The translations under genes and the position numbers were made by a program. This document shows, piece by piece, positions 35,284 through 44,009 of a stretch of DNA of 64,000 nucleotides; the stretch's first letter is position 1, and each line of letters opens with the position of its first letter. The notes under the pieces are model-generated. The model had not been told where the DNA came from. It saw only the letters and a list, made by a program, of their open reading frames with translations, and did not search any database. Source of the stretch: Paenibacillus beijingensis (GTDB lineage Bacteria > Bacillota > Bacilli > Paenibacillales > Paenibacillaceae); assembly GCF_000961095.1 (NCBI RefSeq), contig NZ_CP011058.1, positions 1,579,001-1,643,000 on the forward strand, written 5' to 3'.

Positions 35284-36177
35284 ATGGAAAAACAATTGCA
35301 CGAGACCATTTTATATCCCGATGTTTCATTTCCATACATCATGTACACCCATACTATTCATAAAAGTATTCCTGAAGGTAGAGGATTTAACGATTTACAT
35401 TGGCATGAAGAACTACAAATCACTTTGGTTACAAAAGGAAAACTAGTTATACAAGTTAATGGGATTAATCATGAATTAGAAACAGGTCAGGCCATTTTAA
35501 TTAATAAGGGCATCCTTCATGTTACTACGAACCTGACACATAACGGCCAATATATCAGTTTTAATTTTCCTGAGAAGCTGCTGGCCTTCTACGGTGATAG
35601 TGCCATGGAAAAAAATTATGTACTGCCTTATACAAACTCTTCCTTAGTGTCACTAGTAATCAAGGGAGATGTTGAATGGGAAAGTCAAGTACTCGAAATG
35701 CTTTGGGATATGAAAAAGAAATTTGATATGAAAAAAAACTGGGGGTGGGAATATGAGGTTTCGATCAAAACGGTACAAGTATGGTTTACCTTAATTTCTA
35801 ACATTTCACTCTCTTCTGAGGAAGCACCTAAATACTTAAAGCTGCAACAAGAAAGACTTCAATTAATGCTCAGCTTCATCCATCAGAACTACTCCAATCA
35901 TATAACACTTCAAGAGATTGCTGATGTAGCGCATCTAAGTGTTTCGGAATGCACTCGGAGTTTTAAGAGAACCATTCATATGACACCTTACGACTACTTA
36001 ATTAAGTACCGTATCAAGAAAAGCAGCGAGTTATTAAGCTCAACAGATTATCCAATAACCGAAATAGCCCACAGAGTGGGTTTCAATCATGTAAATCACT
36101 TCATTCAGTCTTTTAAAAAATATCATGAAAGAACACCTAAAGATTTCCGGAAAATTAGAAATGAAATCAATGAGTAA
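35284..36177 (+). CDS. AraC-family transcriptional regulator
   Basis: A 297-residue regulator: N-terminal cupin-like sensing domain (LHWHEELQITLVTKGKLVIQ) and a C-terminal double helix-turn-helix (residues ~195-290, HITLQEIADVAHLSVSECTR and ITEIAHRVGFNHVNHFIQSF). The start is ATG 35284 behind AAAGGA; upstream in-frame codons to 35161 lie in the shared promoter region. It is divergent from the EamA transporter, a common regulator-exporter pair. AT-rich like its neighbours, suggesting acquisition together. Confidence 0.9.
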   Translation: MEKQLHETILYPDVSFPYIMYTHTIHKSIPEGRGFNDLHWHEELQITLVTKGKLVIQVNGINHELETGQAILINKGILHVTTNLTHNGQYISFNFPEKLLAFYGDSAMEKNYVLPYTNSSLVSLVIKGDVEWESQVLEMLWDMKKKFDMKKNWGWEYEVSIKTVQVWFTLISNISLSSEEAPKYLKLQQERLQLMLSFIHQNYSNHITLQEIADVAHLSVSECTRSFKRTIHMTPYDYLIKYRIKKSSELLSSTDYPITEIAHRVGFNHVNHFIQSFKKYHERTPKDFRKIRNEINE

Positions 36178-36289
36178 GGAATTAACCCGGCATACACTAG
36201 TTTACTCTTATCAACCCGCTCAATTGCAACTTTCTGGAAAATGAGGCGTCTAACATAAAAAAGGCTTGTCTATAAGGAGGCTGTACAAC

Positions 36290-38167
36290 GTGGCTATCGT
36301 TGCAAAAACCGTCAAGCGGCGGATCGGAACCGCCCTTGCCGCGCTGGTCATCGCCGGATCGGTTCCGCTTGGCGTATCAGCGTTCGACCCCACAGCTTTC
36401 GGGGCTTCTGCATTCGCCGCTTCTGCGGCCGGGGCCGCCTCCTTGGGCGGGGACAGCGGGCGCGTCGTGCTCGATCCCGGCTTCGGTTACAGGAGCATTT
36501 GGGAGCCGCTCGCGAAGCGGCTGTACGGCGGCAGTCCGGTAACAGCTTACTTGCCGACCCGTTTGCCAGACTCGGACTGGCATTATTACGGCCTGAAGAG
36601 TCGGCTCCGGATGGACGGCTACGAAGTGTACGGCTACAAGAGCGACCGTCCCCCTTCAGCGCAAAGCAGCCTGCCGTCCGCTTCAGCCGCAGAAACCGAT
36701 GCCGATTTCGATTCCGGTGCATTCTTGTTCAAAATATCCGTAGGGAATATATCGGCCGAAAGCGTCAGCGATATCGGAAGCAACTTTACGTCCAGCAGAA
36801 GCACCATTCTTTTATACGAAAAAGACCGATGGAAGTTCGAGGCGGACAAGGCCGCGGCTATGGACGACTCAGAGAAGAAGCAGCTCGAGGACGCTTTCGT
36901 TCGAGCCGCCCGGTTTAGCGTCCCTTTTGCCGATGCTAAAGGCTTCGTCCGTGTGACGGGTTCAGGCACCGGCCGAACGTATACCGCCTATTGGACGTTT
37001 GACGGAAAAACAGGCTACACGTTCGAGAGCCGATCATCGCTTGAAGATTTTATATCCGTGCTGTACAGCTTCAGGCCGGTTATTAACCTGCTCGACGCCG
37101 CCGACGTGGTGCTGCTTCCGCTCGAAACCCGGCTCGATCTGCAGGTCGGCCGAAACGAAGCGTTCGAGCCGCGTGAGAACAAGTTCATTACGCTCAGCCG
37201 CAAGCCCGCCATCATCGGCGGTTCGGTTTATTTGCCGCTCAAAGATATTGTTCAGGTGATTCAGGGGCACATTCAATATGTTCCGCAGGAGCATGCGGTT
37301 TACTTGTCCGAGAACGGCTATTATAACGAGCTGAAGCTGAATCTCCAAACCGGCGGGGTATACCGGAAAGGAACGAAAATCGGGACGGTTCCGGTCCGCA
37401 CGGTGGATGGAACGACTCTTGTTCCGCTGCGCTTTTTAACGGAGCAGTTCGGACTGAAGCTGGATTATAACCCGATTTCCAAGACCGTCTCCATTCACTA
37501 TAACAGCTGGTTCACGAACAGCCGCGCTTTGGAACAAGCGGATAAAGCCGACTATTCCGTAACGGTGCTCAGCACCGCCGGTCCGTCTTTCCTCTATGAG
37601 AACAGCCGGCTCGGTTCCGAAAATGGCTGGTCATATATACAAAACAAACCGCCGCAAGGCTACAATACGCTAAAATATACCGTTTACGTTGTCCGGATTC
37701 CGCTGCTGCCCGGCGACAATGAATTTGTGTACCGTGACGCTTTAAGCAGGCGAGTCATTAATTCCATCCCGTTTAAGGCCAATTTGTCCGATGCGGACAT
37801 TCCGTTCCGCTACAGCGGCTATCCCGCATTCGACGGACTGGATTTGAATCTCAAGCTGATTTCAAGCGACGGCAAGGCTTGGCCGGCCGGCTATGCGGAG
37901 ACGAGCTCTTACGCGGATATTATAGGAATAATGGAACCGGAAACCTTCAAATATACTTCCCTGCGGATAACGTACCGCAAAGTTGGCGGTACGGAAACCA
38001 AACCGTTATCGTTCCCGGTCGCGAAAGACGGCAGCTTCTCGTTTCGCTTCAAGCCTGAGGACGACCCCGGCACCTATACCTATATCGTCACGCTGTATAA
38101 TCCGCCGCGTACCATCGTAAAAGCCGACCGCGCGGCAATCGTGTCGTTTTACGTAACCGTGAAGTAG
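36290..38167 (+). CDS. Secreted protein with copper-amine-oxidase N-terminal-like domains
   Basis: A 625-residue exported protein. The N-terminus has a signal peptide (KTVKRRIGTALAALVIAGS..GVSAFD). Residues ~300-410 contain the stalk-type domain pattern seen in CuAO_N1 modules: SVYLPLKDIVQVIQGHIQYV and TTLVPLRFLTEQFGLKLDYN, then SKTVSIHY. The C-terminal ~200 residues look like Ig-type strands. The start is GTG 36290 with AAGGAGG nine bases upstream. Such domains are common in Paenibacillus surface proteins; I cannot give a substrate or partner. GC returns to the genome norm here. Confidence 0.75.
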   Translation: MAIVAKTVKRRIGTALAALVIAGSVPLGVSAFDPTAFGASAFAASAAGAASLGGDSGRVVLDPGFGYRSIWEPLAKRLYGGSPVTAYLPTRLPDSDWHYYGLKSRLRMDGYEVYGYKSDRPPSAQSSLPSASAAETDADFDSGAFLFKISVGNISAESVSDIGSNFTSSRSTILLYEKDRWKFEADKAAAMDDSEKKQLEDAFVRAARFSVPFADAKGFVRVTGSGTGRTYTAYWTFDGKTGYTFESRSSLEDFISVLYSFRPVINLLDAADVVLLPLETRLDLQVGRNEAFEPRENKFITLSRKPAIIGGSVYLPLKDIVQVIQGHIQYVPQEHAVYLSENGYYNELKLNLQTGGVYRKGTKIGTVPVRTVDGTTLVPLRFLTEQFGLKLDYNPISKTVSIHYNSWFTNSRALEQADKADYSVTVLSTAGPSFLYENSRLGSENGWSYIQNKPPQGYNTLKYTVYVVRIPLLPGDNEFVYRDALSRRVINSIPFKANLSDADIPFRYSGYPAFDGLDLNLKLISSDGKAWPAGYAETSSYADIIGIMEPETFKYTSLRITYRKVGGTETKPLSFPVAKDGSFSFRFKPEDDPGTYTYIVTLYNPPRTIVKADRAAIVSFYVTVK

Positions 38168-38312
38168 TTTCATAGAATCCGGTAATGATAAGATTTCCCC
38201 GTCGTTCAACAGGATCGAAACGGTCCGCAAAATAAAGGAGACAACCCCTAACCGGTATGCTATATTTGGAAACAGAATTCTATTTATCCATATCCTAGGG
38301 GGAACGAAACCG

Positions 38313-38759
38313 GTGTTAAAAGCTATGAAATCCGCGCGGGCGCTTTATCTCTGCCTGGCGCTGATGCTGCTGATGCTGGCAGGCTCCTATTCTGTTTATG
38401 CTGCCCAAGCCGCCGCCAAAACGGCAACGTATACGGTGACGCATATCGAAGCGGAGCTCGTATCCAACGATCATGTCGGCAACGAGTGGGAAACGGAAGC
38501 GGAAGTGAACGGCAAGCCGCTTGGCGCCGGCGACAAAATAACGCTGAAGCTCAAATCTTCCGATAAGATCAAGCTTGAGGTCACAGCCGGCGAAATGGAC
38601 AAAATCCCGGATATCGGGACGGCAGCCAAATCGGTCGCCGTAAGCGGCATCTCCTCCTCGAAGACCGTGACGATCACCGCCACCGTAACCGAAAACCGCG
38701 GCCGGTACTCCGGCAATACGGCGGTTTGGAAGTTTGTTTTTCGCATTCAGAAAGGCTGA
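38313..38759 (+). CDS. Small secreted protein of unknown function
   Basis: A 148-residue protein with a clear signal peptide (basic KAMKSARALY, hydrophobic LCLALMLLMLAG, cleavage near VYAAQA). The mature part is a Thr/Lys/Val-rich beta domain (ATYTVTHIEAELVSNDHVG, GISSSKTVTITATVTENRG). The start is GTG 38313 behind AGGGGGA. It follows the CuAO-domain gene by 145 bp on the same strand. I do not recognise the family. Confidence 0.75.
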   Translation: MLKAMKSARALYLCLALMLLMLAGSYSVYAAQAAAKTATYTVTHIEAELVSNDHVGNEWETEAEVNGKPLGAGDKITLKLKSSDKIKLEVTAGEMDKIPDIGTAAKSVAVSGISSSKTVTITATVTENRGRYSGNTAVWKFVFRIQKG

Positions 38760-38768
38760 TTGCCTGTA

Positions 38769-38831
38769 CAAAAAAACCGTTCCTCCCGCCGGAAAGCCTG
38801 CGCTTTCGCGGTGAGAGAAACGGTTTTTTTC
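38769..38831. terminator. Bidirectional terminator between convergent genes
   Basis: Arms AAAACCGTT and AACGGTTTT with inner pairing CTC/GAG and CGC/GCG, T-tract on both strands (TTTTTTT plus, TTTTTTT minus). It ends the secreted-protein gene and folE. Confidence 0.85.
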
Positions 38832-38857
38832 GACGCTTTTTTCAGGCGGTACATTGA

Positions 38858-39451
38858 CTATTGCTTGAGCAGCGACAGAAACTCCGAGCGCAGCGCTTCG
38901 CTGCTGCGGAACTCGCCGCGCACCGCAGAAGTAACGGTTTTGCTGCCCGGCTTCTTGACGCCGCGCGCGCACATGCACAGATGCTCGCCTTCCACCACGA
39001 CCATGACGCCGTGCGGCTGCAATGTTTCCACCAAAATGTCGGCAATCTGCGTCGTAATCCGCTCCTGGACCTGAAGCTTGCGCGAGACGGCTTCCACCAG
39101 CCGTGCGAGCTTGCTCAGTCCGGCGATTTTCCCGCTCGGGATGTAACCGATATGAGCTTTGCCGAAAAACGGGGCCATATGGTGCTCGCACTGGCTGTAG
39201 TAGACGATGTCGCGGACGATGACAAGCTCTTCATGCCGCTCGTCGAACGTGACGCCCAGCACATCGCGGGGGTCCACATCGTAACCGGCGAAAATCTCCT
39301 CGTACATCCGAGTAACCCGCGCAGGCGTTTCGAGCAGCCCTTCGCGCTCCACATCTTCGCCGATCAGCTTCAAAATTTCTTTAATATGATATTCAATCTG
39401 TTCCCGATTCCGGGAAACCATCGAATTAACGTAATCTTTTGCTCCCGCCAT
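38858..39451 (-). CDS. folE: GTP cyclohydrolase I
   Basis: First enzyme of tetrahydrofolate synthesis (GTP to dihydroneopterin triphosphate). The zinc cysteines and histidines lie in SQCEHHMAPFFGKAHIGYIP and HLCMCARGVKKPGS. With start ATG 39451 (site AAGGGGCGGTG upstream) it has 197 residues; a GTG nine bases upstream overlaps that site. Its product feeds folate, the cofactor that dimethylglycine oxidase at 61 kb would load, though the two loci are not linked by sequence. Confidence 0.96.
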   Translation of the reverse strand: MAGAKDYVNSMVSRNREQIEYHIKEILKLIGEDVEREGLLETPARVTRMYEEIFAGYDVDPRDVLGVTFDERHEELVIVRDIVYYSQCEHHMAPFFGKAHIGYIPSGKIAGLSKLARLVEAVSRKLQVQERITTQIADILVETLQPHGVMVVVEGEHLCMCARGVKKPGSKTVTSAVRGEFRSSEALRSEFLSLLKQ

Positions 39452-39484
39452 TCGATTCACCGCCCCTTCCGGTCCTTCGGACGG

Positions 39485-39724
39485 TTACTTGCGGCCGCCG
39501 AATTTCTGGTTTTGACCCATTTTCTGGTTTTTCATCATTTGCTGAGCCTTCTGCATCTGTTTGCTGTTCAGATTGTAGCCCATTTGCTTGGCCATCTTCT
39601 GCAGCATCTCCGGATCGCTCTGCATTTTCTCAAGCTGCTTGCGCAAATAAAAAACGCCGATGAAAAAGCCGCCGACAGCACCGACGATAAGCGTTACAAT
39701 CGGAATAATAATATCCCATACCAT
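39485..39724 (-). CDS. yneF: YneF family membrane protein
   Basis: A 79-residue protein: one N-terminal membrane span (IIIPIVTLIVGAVGGFFIGV), then a charged helix with LRKQLEKMQSDPEMLQKMAKQ, the UPF0154 signature, and a Met/Gln/Lys-rich tail. Function unknown; widespread in Bacillota. It lies 33 bp before folE and may be co-transcribed with it. Confidence 0.93.
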   Translation of the reverse strand: MVWDIIIPIVTLIVGAVGGFFIGVFYLRKQLEKMQSDPEMLQKMAKQMGYNLNSKQMQKAQQMMKNQKMGQNQKFGGRK

Positions 39725-39889
39725 GACCCAAGATTCACCTGTCCTTTGTCATTATCTCCTAATTCAAGCGTTAACGCCCCTAATGATAGCATGTCCGCCC
39801 CTTATTCGCAAACGGTTAAAACACTTGTTTTTCCGCTACGGAACGCCGCTTGCGCACCGCTTTTTTTGCTCCGGAAACTGCCTTACAGC

Positions 39890-41068
39890 TTATGCTTCAT
39901 CCTTCTTATCTGCCAGCGCTTTTTCAATCGCGGCAAGCGCTTCGGGATCGCGCTCTTCCTCTTTGGCTTGGCGCAGCGCTTCGAGTGCAGCCTCCCCGCC
40001 GATCCGGCCGAGCGACCACGCGGCGGTTCCGCGCAGCACGGGGCGCGGGTCGCTGCGCAGCACCTCCGTCAGCTGCGGAACGGCGCCCGCTTCGCGGAAA
40101 TTGCCGAGCGCGATGACGGCGTTGCGCTGAATCGGCTTTTTGCCCCGCCAGGACGAGGCGTTAGAGCCATATTGCCGCTGGTATTCCTTGTTGCTCATCT
40201 GAAGCAGCGGCTCCAGCAGCGGCTTGACCTTCTCCGCGTCCGGCTGCAGCTCGGGGTGGTGCGTCCAGTTTACGCCCCGGTTGACCGGACAAACGATCTG
40301 GCACGTGTCGCAGCCGTAGAGCCTGTTGCCGATTTTGCGCATCAGCTCGTCGCCGACCATTTCTTTCGTCTGCGTCACGTACGAGATGCAGCGTTGCGCG
40401 TTCAACTGGCCCGGACCGACGAGCGCCCCGGTCGGACAGGCGTCGATGCACTTCGTGCAGGTGCCGCATCCTTCCTCGGCCGGAGCATCCGGCGGCAGCG
40501 GCAGATTAGTGATCATCTCCGCCAAATACATCCAGGAGCCCAGCTTCTCGTTCATAATAAAGCTGTTTTTGCCGCTCCAGCCGATGCCTGCCCGCTCGGC
40601 GACGGCACGGTCGGAGAGCGCGCCGGTATCAACCATGCTCTCCGCGCGCAGCCACGGCACCCGCTCCCGCAGCCATTCCTCCAGCCGCTGCAGACGGCTG
40701 CGCAGCACGCGGTGGTAATCCTCGCCCCAAGCCGACCGGGACAAAATGCCGCGCCTTGCGCCCGGCTCCGACTTCGGCGGATCCGGCAGCTTGGACGGGT
40801 ACGCCACCGCGATGGCGATAATCGACTGCGGCTCGCGGAACAGCAGCGCCGGATCGGTGCGCTTCTGCAAATCCGCTTCCTCGAAGCCGGATTCGTATCC
40901 GAGCTCCCGGTGCCGCATGAGCCGCCCTTTCAGCTCTGTGAACGGATCGGGCGAAGCGACGCCGACCGCGTCAATGCCAAGGCCGGGAGCCGCTTCCTTC
41001 AGCTCCGCCTTCAGCGCTTCCCAGAACGACCGCTCCTCCGCTCCCCTCTCCTGTTCACGCATCGTCAT
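39890..41068 (-). CDS. queG: Epoxyqueuosine reductase
   Basis: Cobalamin- and iron-sulfur-dependent enzyme for the last step of queuosine tRNA modification. A QueG core is followed by two [4Fe-4S] motifs (CGTCTKCIDACPTGAL and YGCDTCQIVCPVN) and a C-terminal HEAT-like repeat region (LRSDPRPVLRGTAAWSLGRI), the long QueG form. The ATG at 41068 has GGAGGT eight bases upstream. 392 residues is typical for the HEAT-bearing version. Confidence 0.95.
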   Translation of the reverse strand: MTMREQERGAEERSFWEALKAELKEAAPGLGIDAVGVASPDPFTELKGRLMRHRELGYESGFEEADLQKRTDPALLFREPQSIIAIAVAYPSKLPDPPKSEPGARRGILSRSAWGEDYHRVLRSRLQRLEEWLRERVPWLRAESMVDTGALSDRAVAERAGIGWSGKNSFIMNEKLGSWMYLAEMITNLPLPPDAPAEEGCGTCTKCIDACPTGALVGPGQLNAQRCISYVTQTKEMVGDELMRKIGNRLYGCDTCQIVCPVNRGVNWTHHPELQPDAEKVKPLLEPLLQMSNKEYQRQYGSNASSWRGKKPIQRNAVIALGNFREAGAVPQLTEVLRSDPRPVLRGTAAWSLGRIGGEAALEALRQAKEEERDPEALAAIEKALADKKDEA

Positions 41069-41100
41069 GCTGCCTTACCTCCATATCATAAGTTCGGTGA

Positions 41101-41260
41101 TCTATTGCCCGCTGCGCGGACGGATCATTCTTTAGGGTCGCTGTTGCCCCCAGATTTCTTACATTTATCGCAATAGTGGTAGAAATCCGGGGACAAAGGC
41201 GAACGCTATCGCTTCTCCAGAACGAATCCGCCCACTCCGCTTCTTTATCACCGCACTTAA
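41101..41260. repeat. Nested hairpin repeat, element D
   Basis: Arms CCCCAGATTTCT (41148-41159)/AGAAATCCGGGG (41181-41192) with one mismatch, then GCGAACGCTATCGCTTCTCC, AATCCGCCC and TCACCGCAC. It combines modules of elements C (15125) and A/B (14405, 51259). No gene in 41069-41292. Confidence 0.75.
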
Positions 41261-41292
41261 TGATGTTTGCGTTTGCCGCTCACCGGGGCGTC

Positions 41293-41727
41293 CTACAGCT
41301 TGCGGATCGCTTCCCGCGCCAGCTCGTCGCAGCGGTTGTTCCATTCGTTGTCGCTGTGCCCTTTTACCTTCACGTAACGGACCTCATGCCGTTCCATCTG
41401 CTCCAGCAGCTTTTGCCACAGCTCCTTGTTTTCGACCGGCTGATTTTTGCTGTTTTTCCAGCCGTTGCGCAGCCACCCTTTTATCCAGTTCTGCTGAAAG
41501 CAATTCACCACATAGGCGGAGTCGCTGTGCACTGCCGCCTTGCACGGTTCCTTAAGCAAGCTGAGCGCCTCGATGACGGCCTGGATTTCCATCCGGTTGT
41601 TCGTCGTAAGCTTCTCGCCGCCGGAAATTTCTTTTTTATGCTGCCCATAAAACAGCACGGCTCCCCATCCGCCCGGTCCGGGATTGCCCGAACAGGCGCC
41701 GTCGGTATAAATGATAACCTCTTTCAA
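41293..41727 (-). CDS. rnhA: Ribonuclease HI
   Basis: Cleaves RNA in RNA-DNA hybrids. Acidic catalytic residues are visible in IIYTDGACSGNPGPGG, NNRMEIQAV, HSDSAYVV and NNRCDELA, with the catalytic His in KGHSDNEWN. The 144 residues match the bacterial type-1 enzyme with its basic protrusion (WIKGWLRNGWKNSKN). It lies 60 bp downstream of lepB on the same strand. Confidence 0.96.
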   Translation of the reverse strand: MKEVIIYTDGACSGNPGPGGWGAVLFYGQHKKEISGGEKLTTNNRMEIQAVIEALSLLKEPCKAAVHSDSAYVVNCFQQNWIKGWLRNGWKNSKNQPVENKELWQKLLEQMERHEVRYVKVKGHSDNEWNNRCDELAREAIRKL

Positions 41728-41787
41728 ACCTGCAGCTCCTTCCGAAAGTTTTACCTTGCCCGTACGAGCAACGTTTTAACCCCGCGT

Positions 41788-42402
41788 TTAAAGTGCCTTC
41801 AGCTGGCGAACCGGCCATAAAATCAAATCCGCCCGGCCTTCGATCTGGCTGCCCGGAACCGTTCCGAACGAGCGGCTGTCCCGGCTTGCGCCCGTATGAC
41901 GGTTGTCTCCCATCACAAAATATCTGCCGGGCTCCACGACAACCGGACCGTAATCCGCGTCATCGATATCCGAATCGGTGTACGGCTCTGCCGCCGGGGC
42001 TCCGTTGCGGTACAGCTTGCCGCTGCGAATTTCAATCCGGTCTCCCGGTACACCGACGACTCTTTTGACAAGATAGCTTTGTGGTCCCGAAGGCGTGGAG
42101 ACGTCTTTCAAAACGACGATATCGCCCAGCCGGGGCTTCCCAAGCCGCAGCGCGAGCTTGTTGACGAACAGCCATTCCCGCTCCTTGAGCGTCGGCTCCA
42201 TGGAATGTCCGACGACCGTCGACAAATTGAAAACAAACACATGCAGCAGCAGCACGATGACAAGCGCGGCCGCGACCATTTTCACCCACTCAAGCAGTTC
42301 CTTCACCCATGAAGGGCGGCGCTCCGATGGAGCGGAACCGCCTTGCGGTGCGGAGGGTGTAAGCTGCGCTTTGCCGGATTTCCCCTGCAAAAAACGGCTC
42401 AT
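41788..42402 (-). CDS. lepB: Signal peptidase I
   Basis: Membrane-bound protease removing signal peptides. A cytoplasmic N-terminal segment (~45 residues, Ser/Pro-rich) precedes one membrane span (MVAAALVIVLLLHVFVFNL); the catalytic Ser is in GHSMEPTL, the Lys in LVKRVVGVPGDRIEI, and the conserved GDNR-x4-SRDSR box follows. The start is ATG 42402, overlapping the stop of the upstream gene (ATGA) with GAGG seven bases before it; the longer frame runs into that gene. 204 residues. Confidence 0.95.
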   Translation of the reverse strand: MSRFLQGKSGKAQLTPSAPQGGSAPSERRPSWVKELLEWVKMVAAALVIVLLLHVFVFNLSTVVGHSMEPTLKEREWLFVNKLALRLGKPRLGDIVVLKDVSTPSGPQSYLVKRVVGVPGDRIEIRSGKLYRNGAPAAEPYTDSDIDDADYGPVVVEPGRYFVMGDNRHTGASRDSRSFGTVPGSQIEGRADLILWPVRQLKAL

Positions 42403-42968
42403 AATTCGGCCTCGCTCAAATTCCCTTCCATATACTCGAGCCAATCTTCGTAGTAAGCGAGCGCGGCTTCGTCCTGAAAAGGAGAACTTCCGTTCATGAT
42501 CCGCCTTTGAAGCTCGCCCAGTCCCTGCCCGGTTTTGGCGTCGATTATCGGTGGGTATTTGTATTCGGCTTTATGAAGCTCATATTCATCGCGATCCACA
42601 ACATGCATCTCCCCTCCGGCGGTTCGGATTACGTCCAGATCATAATCGATGTAAGTGAGCACATCGCCCGAGATATACGGCGGCGACGCGATGTTGCAAT
42701 AATAGCGGGTCCCGCTGTCCTCCAGCAGAGCCACGACGTTAAACCATTGTCCCGGGATAAAAAAAGAGACCGCAGACACGCGGCTCACCCACATGCCCCC
42801 GTCCGCTTCCCGGATCGGCGTCTGCCTGTTGATCAGAACGTGCATCCCTTCCGCTTTATGTTCCGGCAGAAGCCGGCTGCGGGGCACGCTCCAATTGCGA
42901 AACCACATCCGGTGCAGATGACCGTCATGTTTAAAGCTTTTGATGACACAGCGCCGATAGGTATCCAT
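42399..42968 (-). CDS. DUF402 protein, probable nucleoside tri/diphosphatase (Ntdp-like)
   Basis: A 189-residue DUF402 protein (MDTYRRCVIKSFKHDGHLHR, then DVLTYIDYDLDVIRTAGG and DRDEYELHKAEYKYPP). Bacillus and Staphylococcus members hydrolyse nucleoside tri- and diphosphates; the assignment is by family. The start is ATG 42968 with AAGGAG upstream; the frame remains open another 41 codons, but these translate the palindromic repeats. Overlaps lepB by 4 bp, so the two are coupled. Confidence 0.88.
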   Translation of the reverse strand: MDTYRRCVIKSFKHDGHLHRMWFRNWSVPRSRLLPEHKAEGMHVLINRQTPIREADGGMWVSRVSAVSFFIPGQWFNVVALLEDSGTRYYCNIASPPYISGDVLTYIDYDLDVIRTAGGEMHVVDRDEYELHKAEYKYPPIIDAKTGQGLGELQRRIMNGSSPFQDEAALAYYEDWLEYMEGNLSEAEL

Positions 42969-42983
42969 TCCTTTACTCCTTAA

Positions 42984-43082
42984 AGTTTTGCGAAGCAAAA
43001 CTGCTTCGTAAGCATATGCTAGGTTTTGCGTATGCAAAACCAACTTCGTAAGCATTCGCTTCGTTTTGCGGAGCAAAACCAC
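42984..43082. repeat. Three palindromic units of the dispersed ~40-bp repeat
   Basis: Palindromes TTTTGCGAAGCAAAA (42986-43000), TTTTGCGTATGCAAAA (43024-43039) and TTTTGCGGAGCAAAA (43064-43078), spaced by CTTCGtAAGCATAtGCTtsG. They end directly at the TTTAAGGAG site of the DUF402 gene, as at 498-570. Confidence 0.85.
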
Positions 43083-43247
43083 TTCGAGCATATGCTTGAT
43101 TTTGCCTGATTTTTCGCACCATTCTCTACAATAAGAAAAGCATATCTCAACGCCAAATGCAATGACGTCAAGACATGCTTATAGGGGGCCATTCCTTCAC
43201 AAGAAGCGAAAAGACCGGCCGAGTCCTTGCAGGCTTTGCGCTAACAT

Positions 43248-43670
43248 TCAACCGGCTACAATGCTAAGCTTCTGGAAAGAACGAAAAAAGTCGTTCGATG
43301 CATAACCGATTGATTCATAAAACGGCAGAATCTGTTCGTTATGTTCATCCGCCGTTACCATGATCTTCGTTACATTCCTTTGTTCGAAACGCTGTCTGAG
43401 CAGACGGGTCAGCTCTTTGCCGACACCTTGCTTCCGGTAATCCGGATCTACGGCGACACGGTAATAATAACCGCGGTTATTGTCGATCGTGCCGATGATC
43501 ATCCCAATAACTTTGTCTTCCTCCTCGGCGACCAGGACAAGCTCGCTATCCCAAGAAAGCTGTCTGCCGAAGGCTTTCATCGTAAGCTCATAGCAATCTT
43601 CCGACAATACGGTTTCCAACAGAGACGTGACAGGACGGTAATCAGCCAGCTGAAAAGAACGAACATGCAT
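43248..43670 (-). CDS. GNAT-family N-acetyltransferase
   Basis: A 140-residue acetyltransferase of the GNAT fold: VLVAEEEDKVIGMIIGTI (strands 2-4), YYYRVAVDPDYRKQGVGKEL with the acetyl-CoA loop R/Q-x-x-G-x-G/A, and the C-terminal LPFYESIGY. It may acetylate a small molecule or a protein N-terminus; no neighbour hints which. Single gene. Confidence 0.88.
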   Translation of the reverse strand: MHVRSFQLADYRPVTSLLETVLSEDCYELTMKAFGRQLSWDSELVLVAEEEDKVIGMIIGTIDNNRGYYYRVAVDPDYRKQGVGKELTRLLRQRFEQRNVTKIMVTADEHNEQILPFYESIGYASNDFFRSFQKLSIVAG

Positions 43671-43936
43671 AGATGTTTTCCCCTTACATCAAATGTCATT
43701 GTACAAGCTACTGACCATTATACGACAAAAGTTAACGAAATGCTCCTGATTTCTTCAAAAAGAATTTAAAAATTTAATATTCCGATAACATTTGACTGAA
43801 ATCGCTTTCTTTTTCAGGTTGCTGTTTCAAACTTTTTATTAGAGGTTAGATGTATAAAGGCTATTTCGTTGAGCCAGACTAGTTGGGCAAAATAGGAGTC
43901 GTCTAGGCGATTATTCCGACTTTTGCAACAGGTATG

Positions 43937-43965
43937 TTGATTTATTCGTCAGGTTGAGGGATAAT
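43937..43965 (+). promoter_or_regulatory. Probable sodA promoter
   Basis: TTGATT (43937-43942), 17-bp spacer, GATAAT (43960-43965), 45 bp before the sodA start. The rest of 43671-44009 is AT-rich without a gene. Confidence 0.5.
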
Positions 43966-44009
43966 GGGCTGGGACGACTACATATTCTATTTTTTGGAGG
44001 TAATGAATG

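Noticed and set aside
38861..41176. 771-codon plus-strand frame across folE, yneF and queG
   Set aside because: It runs opposite three well-identified genes and has no ribosome site or recognisable motif.
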